A stretch of DNA of 46,042 bases from NCBI RefSeq assembly GCF_002646595.1, contig NZ_PDUD01000063.1, positions 1-46,042 on the forward strand. The letters are read 5' to 3'. A program made the position numbers and the translations under genes. The DNA comes from Flavilitoribacter nigricans DSM 23189 = NBRC 102662. GTDB taxonomy: Bacteria > Bacteroidota > Bacteroidia > Chitinophagales > Saprospiraceae. The first letter of the stretch is position 1; the number at the start of each line of letters is the position of its first letter. Under the pieces are notes generated by a model that saw nothing but the letters and a program-made list of their open reading frames with translations, was not told the DNA's origin and did no database searches. Shown here piece after piece: positions 1-8,177 of the stretch.

Positions 1-102
1 CAAATACAAATCAGCATAATTTTTTCACTCTTTTGCTTGCATGGGAACACAGTTCATCCTGAATTTTTTCAGGACTCAAAAATAATCTCGTAGCGGTTAA
101 AC

Positions 103-494
103 ATTCGTAGAAAAATAGTAGAATTCCTGGTTTCGACCTCAGCGAGGTAGTGTGTACAATATAGCACACTAATCATGCGGTATTTTTTAAATTTCTCCGT
201 ACTTTTTTACGCCAAAAAAGTACCCAAAAGGCCGGGCAAAATTATCCCTCCCACGAAGCAGGCACCCACACCCACCATTTTGCCCGCTTCCCAACCCGCA
301 CCACGACATCTGATTGCACTAAGTCGAACGAAAAGTATTGATAAAAAATGCACGCAATTTCTACCCCGCAGATTGTACACCCTACCTCAGCGAGGCCGCA
401 CAACATGGAGCAATGTGGTAAATGTGCGACCTTCCTGAGGTCGGAAAACGCTTATCTAGGCTAAATTCTACGAATATTCGACCTCTCTGAGGTC
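103..494. repeat. Composite palindrome-rich intergenic repeat region
   Basis: No convincing gene lies in 1-558. The stretch holds four short palindromes of the form (G)ACCT-N-AGGT(C), at 136-148, 385-395, 428-442 and 480-494. It also has a 10-bp inverted repeat (ATTCGTAGAA at 103-112, its complement at 466-475). A longer imperfect inverted repeat pairs about 136-160 with about 372-396. A hairpin TAGTGTG/CACACTA spans 148-171. The nested arms suggest a REP/MITE-like non-coding element or a cluster of them. An 87-codon open frame at 175-438 lies inside the element and is not called as a gene. Confidence 0.6.
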
Positions 495-558
495 ATACAC
501 CGCCTTTTATAAAATCCGGGGTGATTCATGTCCCCTATTTTAAATTTTCCGAAGCTTT

Positions 559-1842
559 TTAAAAAGAACTCCGGTTCTTCTTTTTCCGTAGTTTATTGGC
601 TTCCTTGTCCTTGATGAATTTTTCCTTTTTAGGATCCCACTGCAAGGGCCGATTCAGCCAGTAAGCAATATTGGCCAGATTGCAGACCGAAGCGGATCGG
701 TGCCCCGTTTCCACATCACAGATCGGCTGGGTCCGGTTTTTGATCCCATTCAGCCAGTCCGTGTAGTGGTTGTCACTTACGTACAGTTTATCGTCACTGG
801 CTTTCAACTCCGCCGTAACGATATTCTCCGGCGTACTTTCCAGAAACTGACGACTCACATCGATGCTGCCTTCGGAGCCGATAAAACGCACCGCCCATCC
901 CCGACCGAAATCTTCGTGGACCATCTCCACGCCGTTCGCGTAACGCATCTTCAGGCCACGTACCGCTTTGGGATCTTCCGGCGGGATAAATTCTACCGGA
1001 CCGGTATGATCCATACCCAGTCCCCACTGGGCGATATCGAACATGTGAGCGCCCCAGTCGCAGAGAATGCCACCCCCTACTTCTTTGAAGAGTCGCCAGT
1101 CGGGCCAGAAATCCACATCATTGCTGGAGGGAGCCAGGCGATGGTTGTAGGCCAGCATGGGAGCCGGGCCGCACCAGAGGTCCCAGTCCACTTCCGCGGG
1201 TTTAGGTTCGGCGGGCAGGTCGTAGTCCCGGGCCGGGTCGCCCACATTAACCAGTACTTTTTCGATCTTTCCGAGGTAGCCGTTCCGCACCAGCTGGCAG
1301 GCTTTTCGGAAACCTTCCCGCGACCGCTGCATACTACCGGTCTGGACGATGCGACCGGTCCGTTTGGCCGCTTTGGCCATTTCGCGGCCTTCCGCAATCG
1401 TATGGGTCAGCGGTTTTTCACAGTAGACGTCCTTGCCGGCTTCCATAGCGGCGATCGAGGGAATAGCGTGCCAGTGATCCGGCGTGGCGACGATCACAGC
1501 GTCGATATCCGGCCGGTCGATCAGTTGCTGGTAATCGCGGTAGACATCCACCCCTTTGAAATCAGCTTTCTCACGGTGCTCGGCGTAAACGGAGGATACA
1601 TGATCCTGGAACCATTTCATTTTGGTGGTCCAGACATCGCAACCGGCCACGATCTGCGCTTCGGTCTGCTGCAGAAAACGCGAGGCCAGGCCTCTACTTT
1701 GTTTCCCCAGTCCGATCATACCGATGTTGATCTTATCGCTGGGCGGCACAAAGCCTTTACCGAGTACGTAGCGTGGAACAATGGAAATAGCGCCGGCAGT
1801 CAAAGCCGTCTGTTTGAGGAACTTTCGACGGGAAAGGGCCAT
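559..1842 (-). CDS. Gfo/Idh/MocA-family oxidoreductase with Tat signal
   Basis: A 427-residue NAD(P)-dependent sugar- or cyclitol-type oxidoreductase, probably exported folded with its cofactor. The N-terminus carries a twin-arginine motif (SRRKFLK, residues 4-10) followed by a hydrophobic, Ala-rich stretch. The Rossmann nucleotide loop GLGKQSRG lies at about 44-51. The family's EKP motif is at 142-144, with the catalytic Lys in the usual place. A WGAHMFDIAQWG segment corresponds to the substrate-side His region of the family. Length is normal for Tat-type Bacteroidota members. The substrate cannot be read from sequence. The gene is alone: the next gene upstream (SDR) ends 222 bp away with a hairpin between them. 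The long opposite-strand frame over it is a shadow. Confidence 0.9.
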   Translation of the reverse strand: MALSRRKFLKQTALTAGAISIVPRYVLGKGFVPPSDKINIGMIGLGKQSRGLASRFLQQTEAQIVAGCDVWTTKMKWFQDHVSSVYAEHREKADFKGVDVYRDYQQLIDRPDIDAVIVATPDHWHAIPSIAAMEAGKDVYCEKPLTHTIAEGREMAKAAKRTGRIVQTGSMQRSREGFRKACQLVRNGYLGKIEKVLVNVGDPARDYDLPAEPKPAEVDWDLWCGPAPMLAYNHRLAPSSNDVDFWPDWRLFKEVGGGILCDWGAHMFDIAQWGLGMDHTGPVEFIPPEDPKAVRGLKMRYANGVEMVHEDFGRGWAVRFIGSEGSIDVSRQFLESTPENIVTAELKASDDKLYVSDNHYTDWLNGIKNRTQPICDVETGHRSASVCNLANIAYWLNRPLQWDPKKEKFIKDKEANKLRKKKNRSSF

Positions 1843-2003
1843 AATTGTTGATTTTTTCGTTTTGAAGGATTTTTAAAGGTAAACATCTTCCGGCGGAATG
1901 GTGAGTATTTGGGAGAGATTGTTTGCGGGGTTGGTTACCGGGCGGCAGGAGACCGGATAGCATCCGGGCAGGCAATTGTAATCACTGGAATACCCTGATA
2001 CGA

Positions 2004-2040
2004 ATATGGCCGATCCAGTAAACTACCGGATCGGCCATAT
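2004..2040 (-). terminator. Putative terminator hairpin after the SDR gene
   Basis: A perfect 13-bp inverted repeat (ATATGGCCGATCC at 2004-2016, its complement at 2028-2040) with an 11-nt loop. It lies 25 bp past the SDR stop on the minus strand. The sequence after the stem on that strand is AT-rich but has no clean U-tract, so termination is likely but not certain. Confidence 0.55.
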
Positions 2041-2064
2041 CCCAATCAATACTCATCAAACAAC

Positions 2065-2826
2065 CTACAGCATCATCCCCCCGGAAACCTCGATCCGCTG
2101 ACCGTTGATCCACCGACCTTCCTCCGAGCACAGGAAAGCCACTACCCCACCGATATCTTCCGGCAGGCCGGCCCGGCCGAGGGCAGTTACCGAAGAAACG
2201 AACTGATTGACCTGCTCGTTATCCCGTACGGAGCCGCCGCCGAAATCCGTTTCGATTGCGCCTGGAGCGACAATATTAGAGCGGATCTGTCTTGCGCCCA
2301 GTTCTTTGGCCTGATAACGCGTCAGGGTTTCCATGGCGCCCTTCATCGCTCCGTAGGCCGCATAACCCGGGAGGGCAAAACGGGCGAGACCACTGGAAAT
2401 GTTCACAATAGAACCTCCATTGGCCAGGATCGGCAGAATCTTCTGGGTAAGCAGATAGGGCCCTTTGAAGTGAATGTCGAAAAGCTGATCCAATTGTTCC
2501 TCGGTAGTTTCCGGAAAGGAAGCGTACACTCCGATGCCGGCGTTATTCACCAGATAATGGAGTTTTTTAGTGCCGAAAACTTCCTGCAATTTGGTTTGGA
2601 CCTGGCTGACAAAAGCATCGAAGCTGCCCGCCTCTGCGACGTCCAGTTGAAAAGCAACGGCTCGTTGTCCCAGTTGCTCCACCTCCCGGACTACGGCCTC
2701 GGCTTCTTCCTGCTGACTGCGGTAAGTGAGCACTACGTCCTTTCCCTGCTTCGCCAGATGCAATACCATGTTCTTTCCCAGTCCCCGACTACCTCCGGTT
2801 ACCAGGGCTATTTTACTTTGACTCAT
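2065..2826 (-). CDS. SDR-family NAD(P)-dependent oxidoreductase
   Basis: A classical short-chain dehydrogenase/reductase of 253 residues. The glycine-rich cofactor loop TGGSRGLG is at 10-17 and NNAG at 94-97. The catalytic Ser is near 145 and the YxxxK pair is Tyr158/Lys162. The C-terminus ends in the usual GxxIEVSGG-type motif. The ATG at 2826 was chosen because the family alignment starts there (MSQSKIALVTGG). The frame stays open 22 codons further upstream, but that part is unlike the family and overlaps the promoter region. The neighbour upstream is an AraC-type regulator, and a candidate operator and promoter lie between them, so this enzyme is a likely regulatory target. The substrate is unknown. 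Confidence 0.92.
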   Translation of the reverse strand: MSQSKIALVTGGSRGLGKNMVLHLAKQGKDVVLTYRSQQEEAEAVVREVEQLGQRAVAFQLDVAEAGSFDAFVSQVQTKLQEVFGTKKLHYLVNNAGIGVYASFPETTEEQLDQLFDIHFKGPYLLTQKILPILANGGSIVNISSGLARFALPGYAAYGAMKGAMETLTRYQAKELGARQIRSNIVAPGAIETDFGGGSVRDNEQVNQFVSSVTALGRAGLPEDIGGVVAFLCSEEGRWINGQRIEVSGGMML

Positions 2827-2856
2827 CTTTTTTATTTTTTTAATCAGTAATGAGTA

Positions 2857-2864
2857 CAAAAGTA
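2857..2864 (-). promoter_or_regulatory. Candidate -7 box of the SDR gene
   Basis: The minus strand reads TACTTTTG, an exact match to the Bacteroidota -7 form TAnnTTTG. It sits about 30 bp upstream of the SDR start. The nearest TTG-type -33 candidate is about 25 bp upstream, slightly too far, which would fit a promoter that depends on an activator. Confidence 0.5.
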
Positions 2865-2885
2865 AAGGCCTACCACCGCCAGGGG

Positions 2886-2920
2886 TTTGCAAACATCAAT
2901 GGCTTATTTGCAAAAATCAA
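2886..2920. promoter_or_regulatory. Candidate AraC-type operator (two direct repeats)
   Basis: TTTGCAAACATCAA (2886-2899) and TTTGCAAAAATCAA (2907-2920) match at 13 of 14 positions. They are spaced exactly 21 bp start to start, two helical turns, which is the usual arrangement for AraC-family half-sites. They lie between the end of the AraC gene and the SDR promoter, at about -33 to -67 relative to the predicted start of SDR transcription. That position suits an activator site. Confidence 0.5.
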
Positions 2921-2929
2921 ATGATGTTC

Positions 2930-3838
2930 CTATTGCCGGAAGGCCACCGGCGTAAAGGAGGTATGTTTTTTGAAAAAATTGGAGAAATGCGCCACTTCAC
3001 CGAAGCCCAGGGCGAAGGCGATCTCGGAAACATTCCAGTCGGTCTGCTTCAGCAGGATCTTGGCCTCCTTGATAATCCGGCCGCTGATGATGGCCGATGT
3101 GGTCTTGCCGGTAGTTTCCTTGAGTACCTGGTTGAGGTGATTGACGTGTACTGCGAGTCGATCCGCGTAGGCAGCCGCGGTGCGCATCTGCAGCCGTTGC
3201 CGGGGAGATTCAATTGGGAATTGTCGTTCCAGCAGTTCCACGAACAGAGATGTGATCCGGGTAGATGCATTCTGGGTGGAATGCGTGGCCGACATCGGCT
3301 GCAGCTTTTGCCCGTAGTGGATCAATTCCAGGGTATAATTGCGCAGCAGATCGTATTTGTAGATGTAATCCGAGGCCAGTTCCCGGTGCATTTTCTGAAA
3401 GATCGCATCGATCTCTTCGGCCTGTTCTTCCGACAGCTGGAACACCGGGTAGCCGCCGGGAGCGAACAAAGGCAGGTCATCCAGTTGGATGCCGCTTTTA
3501 TCTTTGGCCAGATAGTCGCCGGTGAAAATACAGAAGGAACCGGACTGATCCTCATCCTCCGGCACATAGTGATAAGGCACCTTCGGCGTAGCGAACAACA
3601 GGGCATTCTTCTCGATCTCAATGGTCTTATCCGCGTATTCGGCGCGATTGCGTCCCCGGATGAGACTGATCTTATAGTAAGCCCTGCGGTTGTACGGCAT
3701 CACCGGTTTGCCTTTGCTGGCCGCCATCAACTCGTCGATCTTAAACACATTGAAGTGTCCGATCTCCCGGCCGATGTCCTCCGGCACAAAAGATCGGGTC
3801 TCTTCGTAAAACTGTTCCAGAGTTGATATCTTATCCAT
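2930..3838 (-). CDS. AraC-family transcriptional regulator
   Basis: A 302-residue regulator. The N-terminal half looks like a cupin-type sensing domain. The C-terminal ~100 residues hold two helix-turn-helix motifs, including AVHVNHLNQVLKETTGKT and the hallmark SEIAFALGFGEVAHFSNFFKK, ending in TPVAFRQ. The ATG at 3838 (MDKISTLEQF) was chosen because the upstream 68 codons of open frame overlap the neighbouring DinB gene and are not protein-like. A good -7 box lies just before this start. The gene ends 103 bp before the SDR gene. The inferred role is control of that oxidoreductase, with an unknown ligand. Confidence 0.9.
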   Translation of the reverse strand: MDKISTLEQFYEETRSFVPEDIGREIGHFNVFKIDELMAASKGKPVMPYNRRAYYKISLIRGRNRAEYADKTIEIEKNALLFATPKVPYHYVPEDEDQSGSFCIFTGDYLAKDKSGIQLDDLPLFAPGGYPVFQLSEEQAEEIDAIFQKMHRELASDYIYKYDLLRNYTLELIHYGQKLQPMSATHSTQNASTRITSLFVELLERQFPIESPRQRLQMRTAAAYADRLAVHVNHLNQVLKETTGKTTSAIISGRIIKEAKILLKQTDWNVSEIAFALGFGEVAHFSNFFKKHTSFTPVAFRQ

Positions 3839-3858
3839 AACCTTCAAATTGTAAAATT

Positions 3859-3866
3859 CAAAGGTA
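3859..3866 (-). promoter_or_regulatory. Candidate -7 box of the AraC gene
   Basis: The minus strand reads TACCTTTG, an exact TAnnTTTG match. It lies in the 34-bp gap between the DinB gene and the AraC start and would give a leader of about 15 nt. No clear -33 TTG was found at standard spacing. Confidence 0.45.
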
Positions 3867-3872
3867 ATACTT

Positions 3873-4325
3873 TTAGTCCAGTAATCGACGGTGATAATTG
3901 ACCTGCCCGAGGTGATAGCCCAAATGGGTAGCCAAATGCACGAGGAAGTACTGGACAGCGGTCTTTTCACGGAATACCAGCAGCGGATATTCGGCCTGCA
4001 GATCTTCCGGACGGAGCTGATCCAGCGCCCCTTCGATCTCACTAATGGTCAGGTCGATCTCGGCCAGTATCTGGTCACGCGGCACATCCTTCAGGGAGAA
4101 CTCCTCGTCCCGCTTGCGGATGTAGCCGGTTTTCCCCAGTTCAGCGCCAATGAAGGCCCGTAAATTTCCGATGAGGTGTAGTGCCAGATTTCCCCCGGAA
4201 TTTTTGATATCTCCTTTTACCAGCCAAAGGTTGGCCTCCGTCTGATAGGCAGTTAATTCCTGTTTCAGGCGGTTAAGGTCTCGCGTAAAAAGGGCCTTGA
4301 GTGCGGGAACGACGGTTGTTTGCAT
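3873..4325 (-). CDS. DinB/YfiT-like putative metalloenzyme
   Basis: A 150-residue four-helix-bundle protein of the DinB superfamily (DUF1572-like). His residues in the patterns LALHLIGNL and THLGYHLGQVNYH fall where DinB folds bind a divalent metal. The family includes thiol transferases and many members of unknown function, so a specific reaction cannot be assigned. It lies 34 bp upstream of the AraC gene on the same strand and may be partly cotranscribed with it. A second, unrelated-looking DinB gene lies 1.6 kb upstream. Confidence 0.8.
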   Translation of the reverse strand: MQTTVVPALKALFTRDLNRLKQELTAYQTEANLWLVKGDIKNSGGNLALHLIGNLRAFIGAELGKTGYIRKRDEEFSLKDVPRDQILAEIDLTISEIEGALDQLRPEDLQAEYPLLVFREKTAVQYFLVHLATHLGYHLGQVNYHRRLLD

Positions 4326-4366
4326 GAAGTCAGTGTTTTAGGCGAATATGGGTAATAAATCTCGAT

Positions 4367-4861
4367 TTAAAGTTCGATCTGCTGCTCAGCCAGCAGATAA
4401 GGGTACAAAATGTCTTCTATGGAACAAGTGACCGTGTCCGCGGGAAAGATCCGCAGGCGATCGATCCCCCTTCGGATAAAATATTCCCGGTCCCAGGGCG
4501 GAGAACAGCCCTTGCGGGTGGGCAACTTATCCTGATGGGCCCGGCTCATGCAGTGTAAATTAGCGATCAGTTGATCGTACTCCGCTTTGGGGATCCGGAT
4601 CGAATATTTTTCTTTGGGCCTGATGGTATGATGAACCAAATAAACATCCATAGAGTCAAGAAAAGAACTGAATTGGTAAGTAGCCCGGGTCTCGCCGACT
4701 AGTCCACCGTACGAAATGGCTTCTATTGTAAAGCGATAATCCGCCAGCATCCGGTCCAGTTCGTCGGGACCAACTGACCTTTCACAAGCTATACTTCCTA
4801 CGACCAGCAAGGCTACAACCAAAATACGGGACCAAATACGACGGAAAAAGATCATGCTCAT
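4367..4861 (-). CDS. Hypothetical lipoprotein
   Basis: A 164-residue protein with a short basic N-terminus and a hydrophobic segment ending in a lipobox (VGSIAC, Cys near residue 26). It is therefore probably a lipid-anchored periplasmic or surface protein. The remainder has no motif I recognise. The start is the ATG at 4861, directly abutting the rsgA stop codon; an alternative ATG lies two codons in. The zero-gap arrangement indicates cotranscription with rsgA and the DinB gene. No link between the functions is evident. Confidence 0.7.
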   Translation of the reverse strand: MSMIFFRRIWSRILVVALLVVGSIACERSVGPDELDRMLADYRFTIEAISYGGLVGETRATYQFSSFLDSMDVYLVHHTIRPKEKYSIRIPKAEYDQLIANLHCMSRAHQDKLPTRKGCSPPWDREYFIRRGIDRLRIFPADTVTCSIEDILYPYLLAEQQIEL

Positions 4862-5929
4862 TCAGAATTTATTGCGCCGCCGCTCCTCCTGGATCCGTTT
4901 GTACAACTTCCCTAATGATTTATCCTTGCGGCGCTGCTCAGCTTTGCTGGCCTCAAAGCGGGCTCTTTCCCGCTGCATCTTTTGAAAATTTTCGTAGGCA
5001 GCTTCTTCCAGCTCTCCTGTTTCCAGGGCTTCCAGTACGGCACATCCCTGCTCGTGCTGGTGGGTGCAATTTTTAAAGCGGCAGGCGTCCGCCAGTTCCA
5101 TGATCTGATCAAAAGTCATCTCCAGTCCCCCGGCAGCATCTGTAATCCCTACTTCCCGCATACCGGGATTATCGATCAGAATGCCGCCCCGTTCCAGCAG
5201 AATGAGTTCGCGGTGGGTAGTGGTGTGTTTTCCTTTGCTGACGGCATCGCTGATATCTCCCGTTTTCATCAGATCGGTACCCGCCAGCCGGTTCAGCAAA
5301 GTCGACTTCCCGACACCCGAAGAGCCCAGCAAACAGTAGGTCTTACCCGCCTGAATGTAGGGAGCAAGTTCTGCCAGGCCAGTACCCTCCGTATTACTTA
5401 CCGGTATGACCGGAATGTCGTTGATCCGCCGGGAAAGCCCGGTCAGCAGTTCGGCCAGTGCGGTCTCTTCAATGAGGTCGATCTTGGTCAGCACCACGAT
5501 CGGTTCTACACCGGACGCGTGGCAAATCGTCAGGTAACGTTCCAGGCGGTTGGGGTTAAAATCCCGGTCTACAGCCTGTACGATCAAGCCGTAATCAATA
5601 TTGGTGGCAATGATCTGCACCTGGGCGGATCGGCCGGCGGCCTGCCGCTCGATGATGGAACTGCGGGGGAAAATGGCGTGGATCAGCGCTTTATCTTCAT
5701 CGTATTCCGAGATGGCAACCCAATCACCAACCGCCGGAAAATCGTACCGGCTTTCGGCTGTGAAGCGGAGGTTTCCGATGAGTTCGGACTGAAATTCGCC
5801 ATCGGTGGTTTTTACCGTATATCTTTCTTTGTGCTCGGATACGATCCGGCCGATGCTATACCCATCCAGTTGACGTTCGCGGTAGTAGGCTTTCAATCGA
5901 TCGTTATATCCCAGGTCTTCCAGTGTCAT
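4862..5929 (-). CDS. rsgA: Ribosome small subunit-dependent GTPase A
   Basis: A circularly permuted GTPase that acts in late maturation of the 30S subunit. An OB-fold domain occupies about residues 1-100. The G motifs come in the permuted order: TKID (G4, 148-151), then the P-loop GSSGVGKST (202-210), then DNPG (G3, 253-256). A C-terminal zinc knuckle follows with Cys283, Cys288, His290 and Cys296. The length (355) is normal. The ATG at 5929 was chosen because the frame upstream of it overlaps the DinB gene and lacks similarity. It sits 4 bp after the DinB stop and directly precedes the lipoprotein gene, so the three form an operon. Confidence 0.95.
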   Translation of the reverse strand: MTLEDLGYNDRLKAYYRERQLDGYSIGRIVSEHKERYTVKTTDGEFQSELIGNLRFTAESRYDFPAVGDWVAISEYDEDKALIHAIFPRSSIIERQAAGRSAQVQIIATNIDYGLIVQAVDRDFNPNRLERYLTICHASGVEPIVVLTKIDLIEETALAELLTGLSRRINDIPVIPVSNTEGTGLAELAPYIQAGKTYCLLGSSGVGKSTLLNRLAGTDLMKTGDISDAVSKGKHTTTHRELILLERGGILIDNPGMREVGITDAAGGLEMTFDQIMELADACRFKNCTHQHEQGCAVLEALETGELEEAAYENFQKMQRERARFEASKAEQRRKDKSLGKLYKRIQEERRRNKF

Positions 5930-5933
5930 GGTT

Positions 5934-6518
5934 TTAATTTGATTCGTGCGCCCGGGAAAACTCCAGAAACTCCGTCCGGTTTTCTTCCATTTGCTGCAAA
6001 TGGCGCTCTGCGTGTTTACTGAGGAAATAAATGTATTCGTAGACATTCAGCCGACCGAGTCCGTTGACCGTCATGGTGGTGGTATAAAGCAGGCCTTCTC
6101 CGGCATGGAGCCGGTCCAGATAGGTCAGACATTGCTGCAACTGATCGGTCAGTTCGGCTTTTACCGTCAGCTCACTTTTGGTGCCAGTTGGCTCCATGTG
6201 TTCCGGCCGGATCCAGTCGAACGATTTGTGCACCCCGATCGCATTGATACGCGCCGGGTCGAAAACGGTTTCCGCCAGCAGCCTGTCCAGCGATAATTCC
6301 CGGACATTGCGCAGGGCTTTCCCCGTTCCCTTATCGATCAGGATTAGTAGGAAATGACTGGTCAGTGCAATGTGTTCCAGGATCTCGGCAACGGTCCAGC
6401 CCCCGTCTGCGGGTCGGTAAGCTTTCAGCGCATCCGACACCTCAAACCAGTCCAGTACCCGGACGTGGGTACGGATCAGGTGGATCCTGATGTGTTGTAT
6501 GTAGCTGGCTAATTCCAT
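5934..6518 (-). CDS. DinB-family protein
   Basis: A 194-residue DinB_2-like helical-bundle protein. The diagnostic WTVAEILEHI segment near residues 41-50 and the C-terminal KHAERHLQQM segment supply the His residues that bind metal in this fold. The function of this branch is unknown. It is the first gene of the apparent operon with rsgA (4-bp gap) and the lipoprotein. A weak -7-like sequence (TTATTTTG on the minus strand, 6541-6548, one mismatch) precedes it. Confidence 0.82.
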   Translation of the reverse strand: MELASYIQHIRIHLIRTHVRVLDWFEVSDALKAYRPADGGWTVAEILEHIALTSHFLLILIDKGTGKALRNVRELSLDRLLAETVFDPARINAIGVHKSFDWIRPEHMEPTGTKSELTVKAELTDQLQQCLTYLDRLHAGEGLLYTTTMTVNGLGRLNVYEYIYFLSKHAERHLQQMEENRTEFLEFSRAHESN

Positions 6519-6603
6519 AAATATCCAACCCCATAACTACCAAAATAATATTTTAATTCCCGATGCGTCGCATTTCTGCAAAATCCGTAAGACCAGCATC
6601 GTT

Positions 6604-7437
6604 TCAGGCACCTGTAAATAGTTCCACGATCGCCGGGCCCCAATAATGCAGCGTAAAGAAGTAAGTTGCGAGGATGAGAAAGGCCGTAGCCACGACCATT
6701 CCCGAAGCCGCCAGCCATTTGAGGACGGGCTGTTGGACGAGGCGCTGCCGACGAATGAAAAATTCGGCCACTACCAGATTGGGCAGATAGAAAAAGAAGT
6801 CCATAAAGTAATCAAATCCACCGGTGAAGGTGTCCGTATGCCAGAGCCCATCCGTAAACAGGATCCAGAAGCCGTAGTCCATCCGGTACAACCACGATCC
6901 GATAGCGAGGGCAAAAAGCCGGATCGCCCAGGCCCGGTGGCGTTCCATACGCCCGGCGCGCGCGTGGCGGATCGTCTCTACCGCAGCCAGGAACATCAGT
7001 ATTCCGTATCCCGCGAAACCGATGTCCATCACCGTGCCGCCGATGGTACCTTTGACAAATATGAAGACCAGACCGCCTAGAGCGGTCAATAACGAAGCGG
7101 TTACATAAAGCCGGCCCAGCCAGCGGTGCAGTGCCGGATACTTTTCCCGGACCTGCCGGAGCAACTGGATACAGCCCAGTACGAGAATGATGCCTCCCGC
7201 TGCGAAGTGAATGCCGATCCCGATCGTTGCCGATCCCGTGCGGGTATCGTACAGGCCGGGCAGGATCTCATTCCACTGCTCCGTATTGCCTTTAAGCAAA
7301 GCCACAAAATAGAAAGACAGGATAAAGAGCCCGAACAGCAATGCACTGGTCCAGACGGTAGCGACCATAATCCGGCTGATCCAGCGCAGGGCCGTGTCAC
7401 TTTTCGAATTGGGCGATACCAAAATTTGTTCCGACAT
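6604..7437 (-). CDS. DUF2306 membrane protein
   Basis: A 277-residue integral membrane protein with about seven hydrophobic segments. Features typical of DUF2306 include the conserved His in FAAGGIILVLGC, HRWLGRLYV near the second membrane region, and MERHRAWAIRLFALAIG followed by YRMDYGFW. Family members resemble small heme-binding or electron-transfer membrane proteins, but the role is not established. It stands alone, with its own -7 box 17 bp upstream of the start. Confidence 0.85.
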   Translation of the reverse strand: MSEQILVSPNSKSDTALRWISRIMVATVWTSALLFGLFILSFYFVALLKGNTEQWNEILPGLYDTRTGSATIGIGIHFAAGGIILVLGCIQLLRQVREKYPALHRWLGRLYVTASLLTALGGLVFIFVKGTIGGTVMDIGFAGYGILMFLAAVETIRHARAGRMERHRAWAIRLFALAIGSWLYRMDYGFWILFTDGLWHTDTFTGGFDYFMDFFFYLPNLVVAEFFIRRQRLVQQPVLKWLAASGMVVATAFLILATYFFTLHYWGPAIVELFTGA

Positions 7438-7453
7438 AAGGTATAGGATTCTG

Positions 7454-7461
7454 CAAAATTA
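7454..7461 (-). promoter_or_regulatory. Candidate -7 box of the DUF2306 gene
   Basis: The minus strand reads TAATTTTG followed by C, an exact TAnnTTTG match placed 17 bp before the start codon. No TTG at -33 was recognised. Confidence 0.45.
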
Positions 7462-7583
7462 AGGAGCCCGACCGATGGCGATCCAGGGCTGGTTCCGGAC
7501 GATCAATGATACAAAAAATTAATACCAAACTGGAACGTCCCGGTCTCCGGAAATCGTGTGCAGTATCCGCTTTTCCCGATGCG

Positions 7584-8177
7584 CTACAGTAAGCCGCGCA
7601 AAAAGGACCGGAAATCTTCGGTATTGTACTTGGCCATTCCCCGGTGCTCCAGTACGATCCTGCCGGACCGGTCGATCACGAAAGTGGAGGGGATGGTGGT
7701 GGCGTCCAGTTCGGGCGGCCAGTTACGCAGTACCTGATAAATGGGGAGCGCAAAGTCTTGCCCTTCCACGTAGGTTTTGGCCTTGGAGAAATCCTTATCG
7801 ACGGAAAGCATGACAAAAACGACGTCCTCCTCGTCCATATCCCGGTACAACTGATCGATATTCGGCATTTCCGCCAGGCAGGGCGGGCACCAGGTAGCCC
7901 AGAGGTTGACGAAAATGACCTTGCCGCGGAACGCTTCCATTACTACCGGCTGACCGTTGACGTCCAGCAGGCCGATATTCAGGTCCAATGGCGGCCGGCT
8001 TTCCAGTTCTGCTGCTGCAAGCTGTTCCGTATCCGGGCGAATGAGGCCGGTAGCCAGCAGGGCCCGTTGCAAATAACCGATCGCCTGGGTGTGCAGGCTC
8101 GTGGCGTACAACACCAGGGCGATGAGCCCGATAATGCCGAATTGCACGAGCTCCTTTTTTACTTCCTTCTTCATCAC
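7584..8177 (-). CDS. TlpA-type membrane-anchored thioredoxin
   Basis: A 197-residue thiol-disulfide oxidoreductase. It has an N-terminal membrane anchor (about residues 12-28), then a periplasmic AhpC/TSA-TlpA domain with the redox motif WCPPC (Cys97 and Cys100) after FVNLWAT. The cis-Pro region follows in TTIPSTFVIDRSG. It probably reduces disulfides of exported proteins or of cytochrome c apoproteins. No cytochrome maturation gene is nearby, so the partner is unknown. The start at MMKKE has an equivalent Met at position 2. Confidence 0.9.
   Translation of the reverse strand: MMKKEVKKELVQFGIIGLIALVLYATSLHTQAIGYLQRALLATGLIRPDTEQLAAAELESRPPLDLNIGLLDVNGQPVVMEAFRGKVIFVNLWATWCPPCLAEMPNIDQLYRDMDEEDVVFVMLSVDKDFSKAKTYVEGQDFALPIYQVLRNWPPELDATTIPSTFVIDRSGRIVLEHRGMAKYNTEDFRSFLRGLL

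Noticed and set aside
175-438. An 87-codon plus-strand frame near the left edge.
   Set aside because: It lies inside the palindromic repeat region, is Pro/Arg/Lys-rich low-quality sequence and has no domain.
700-1851. A 383-codon plus-strand frame over the Gfo/Idh/MocA gene.
   Set aside because: Shadow of a clear oxidoreductase with a Tat signal; the translated product has no family features.
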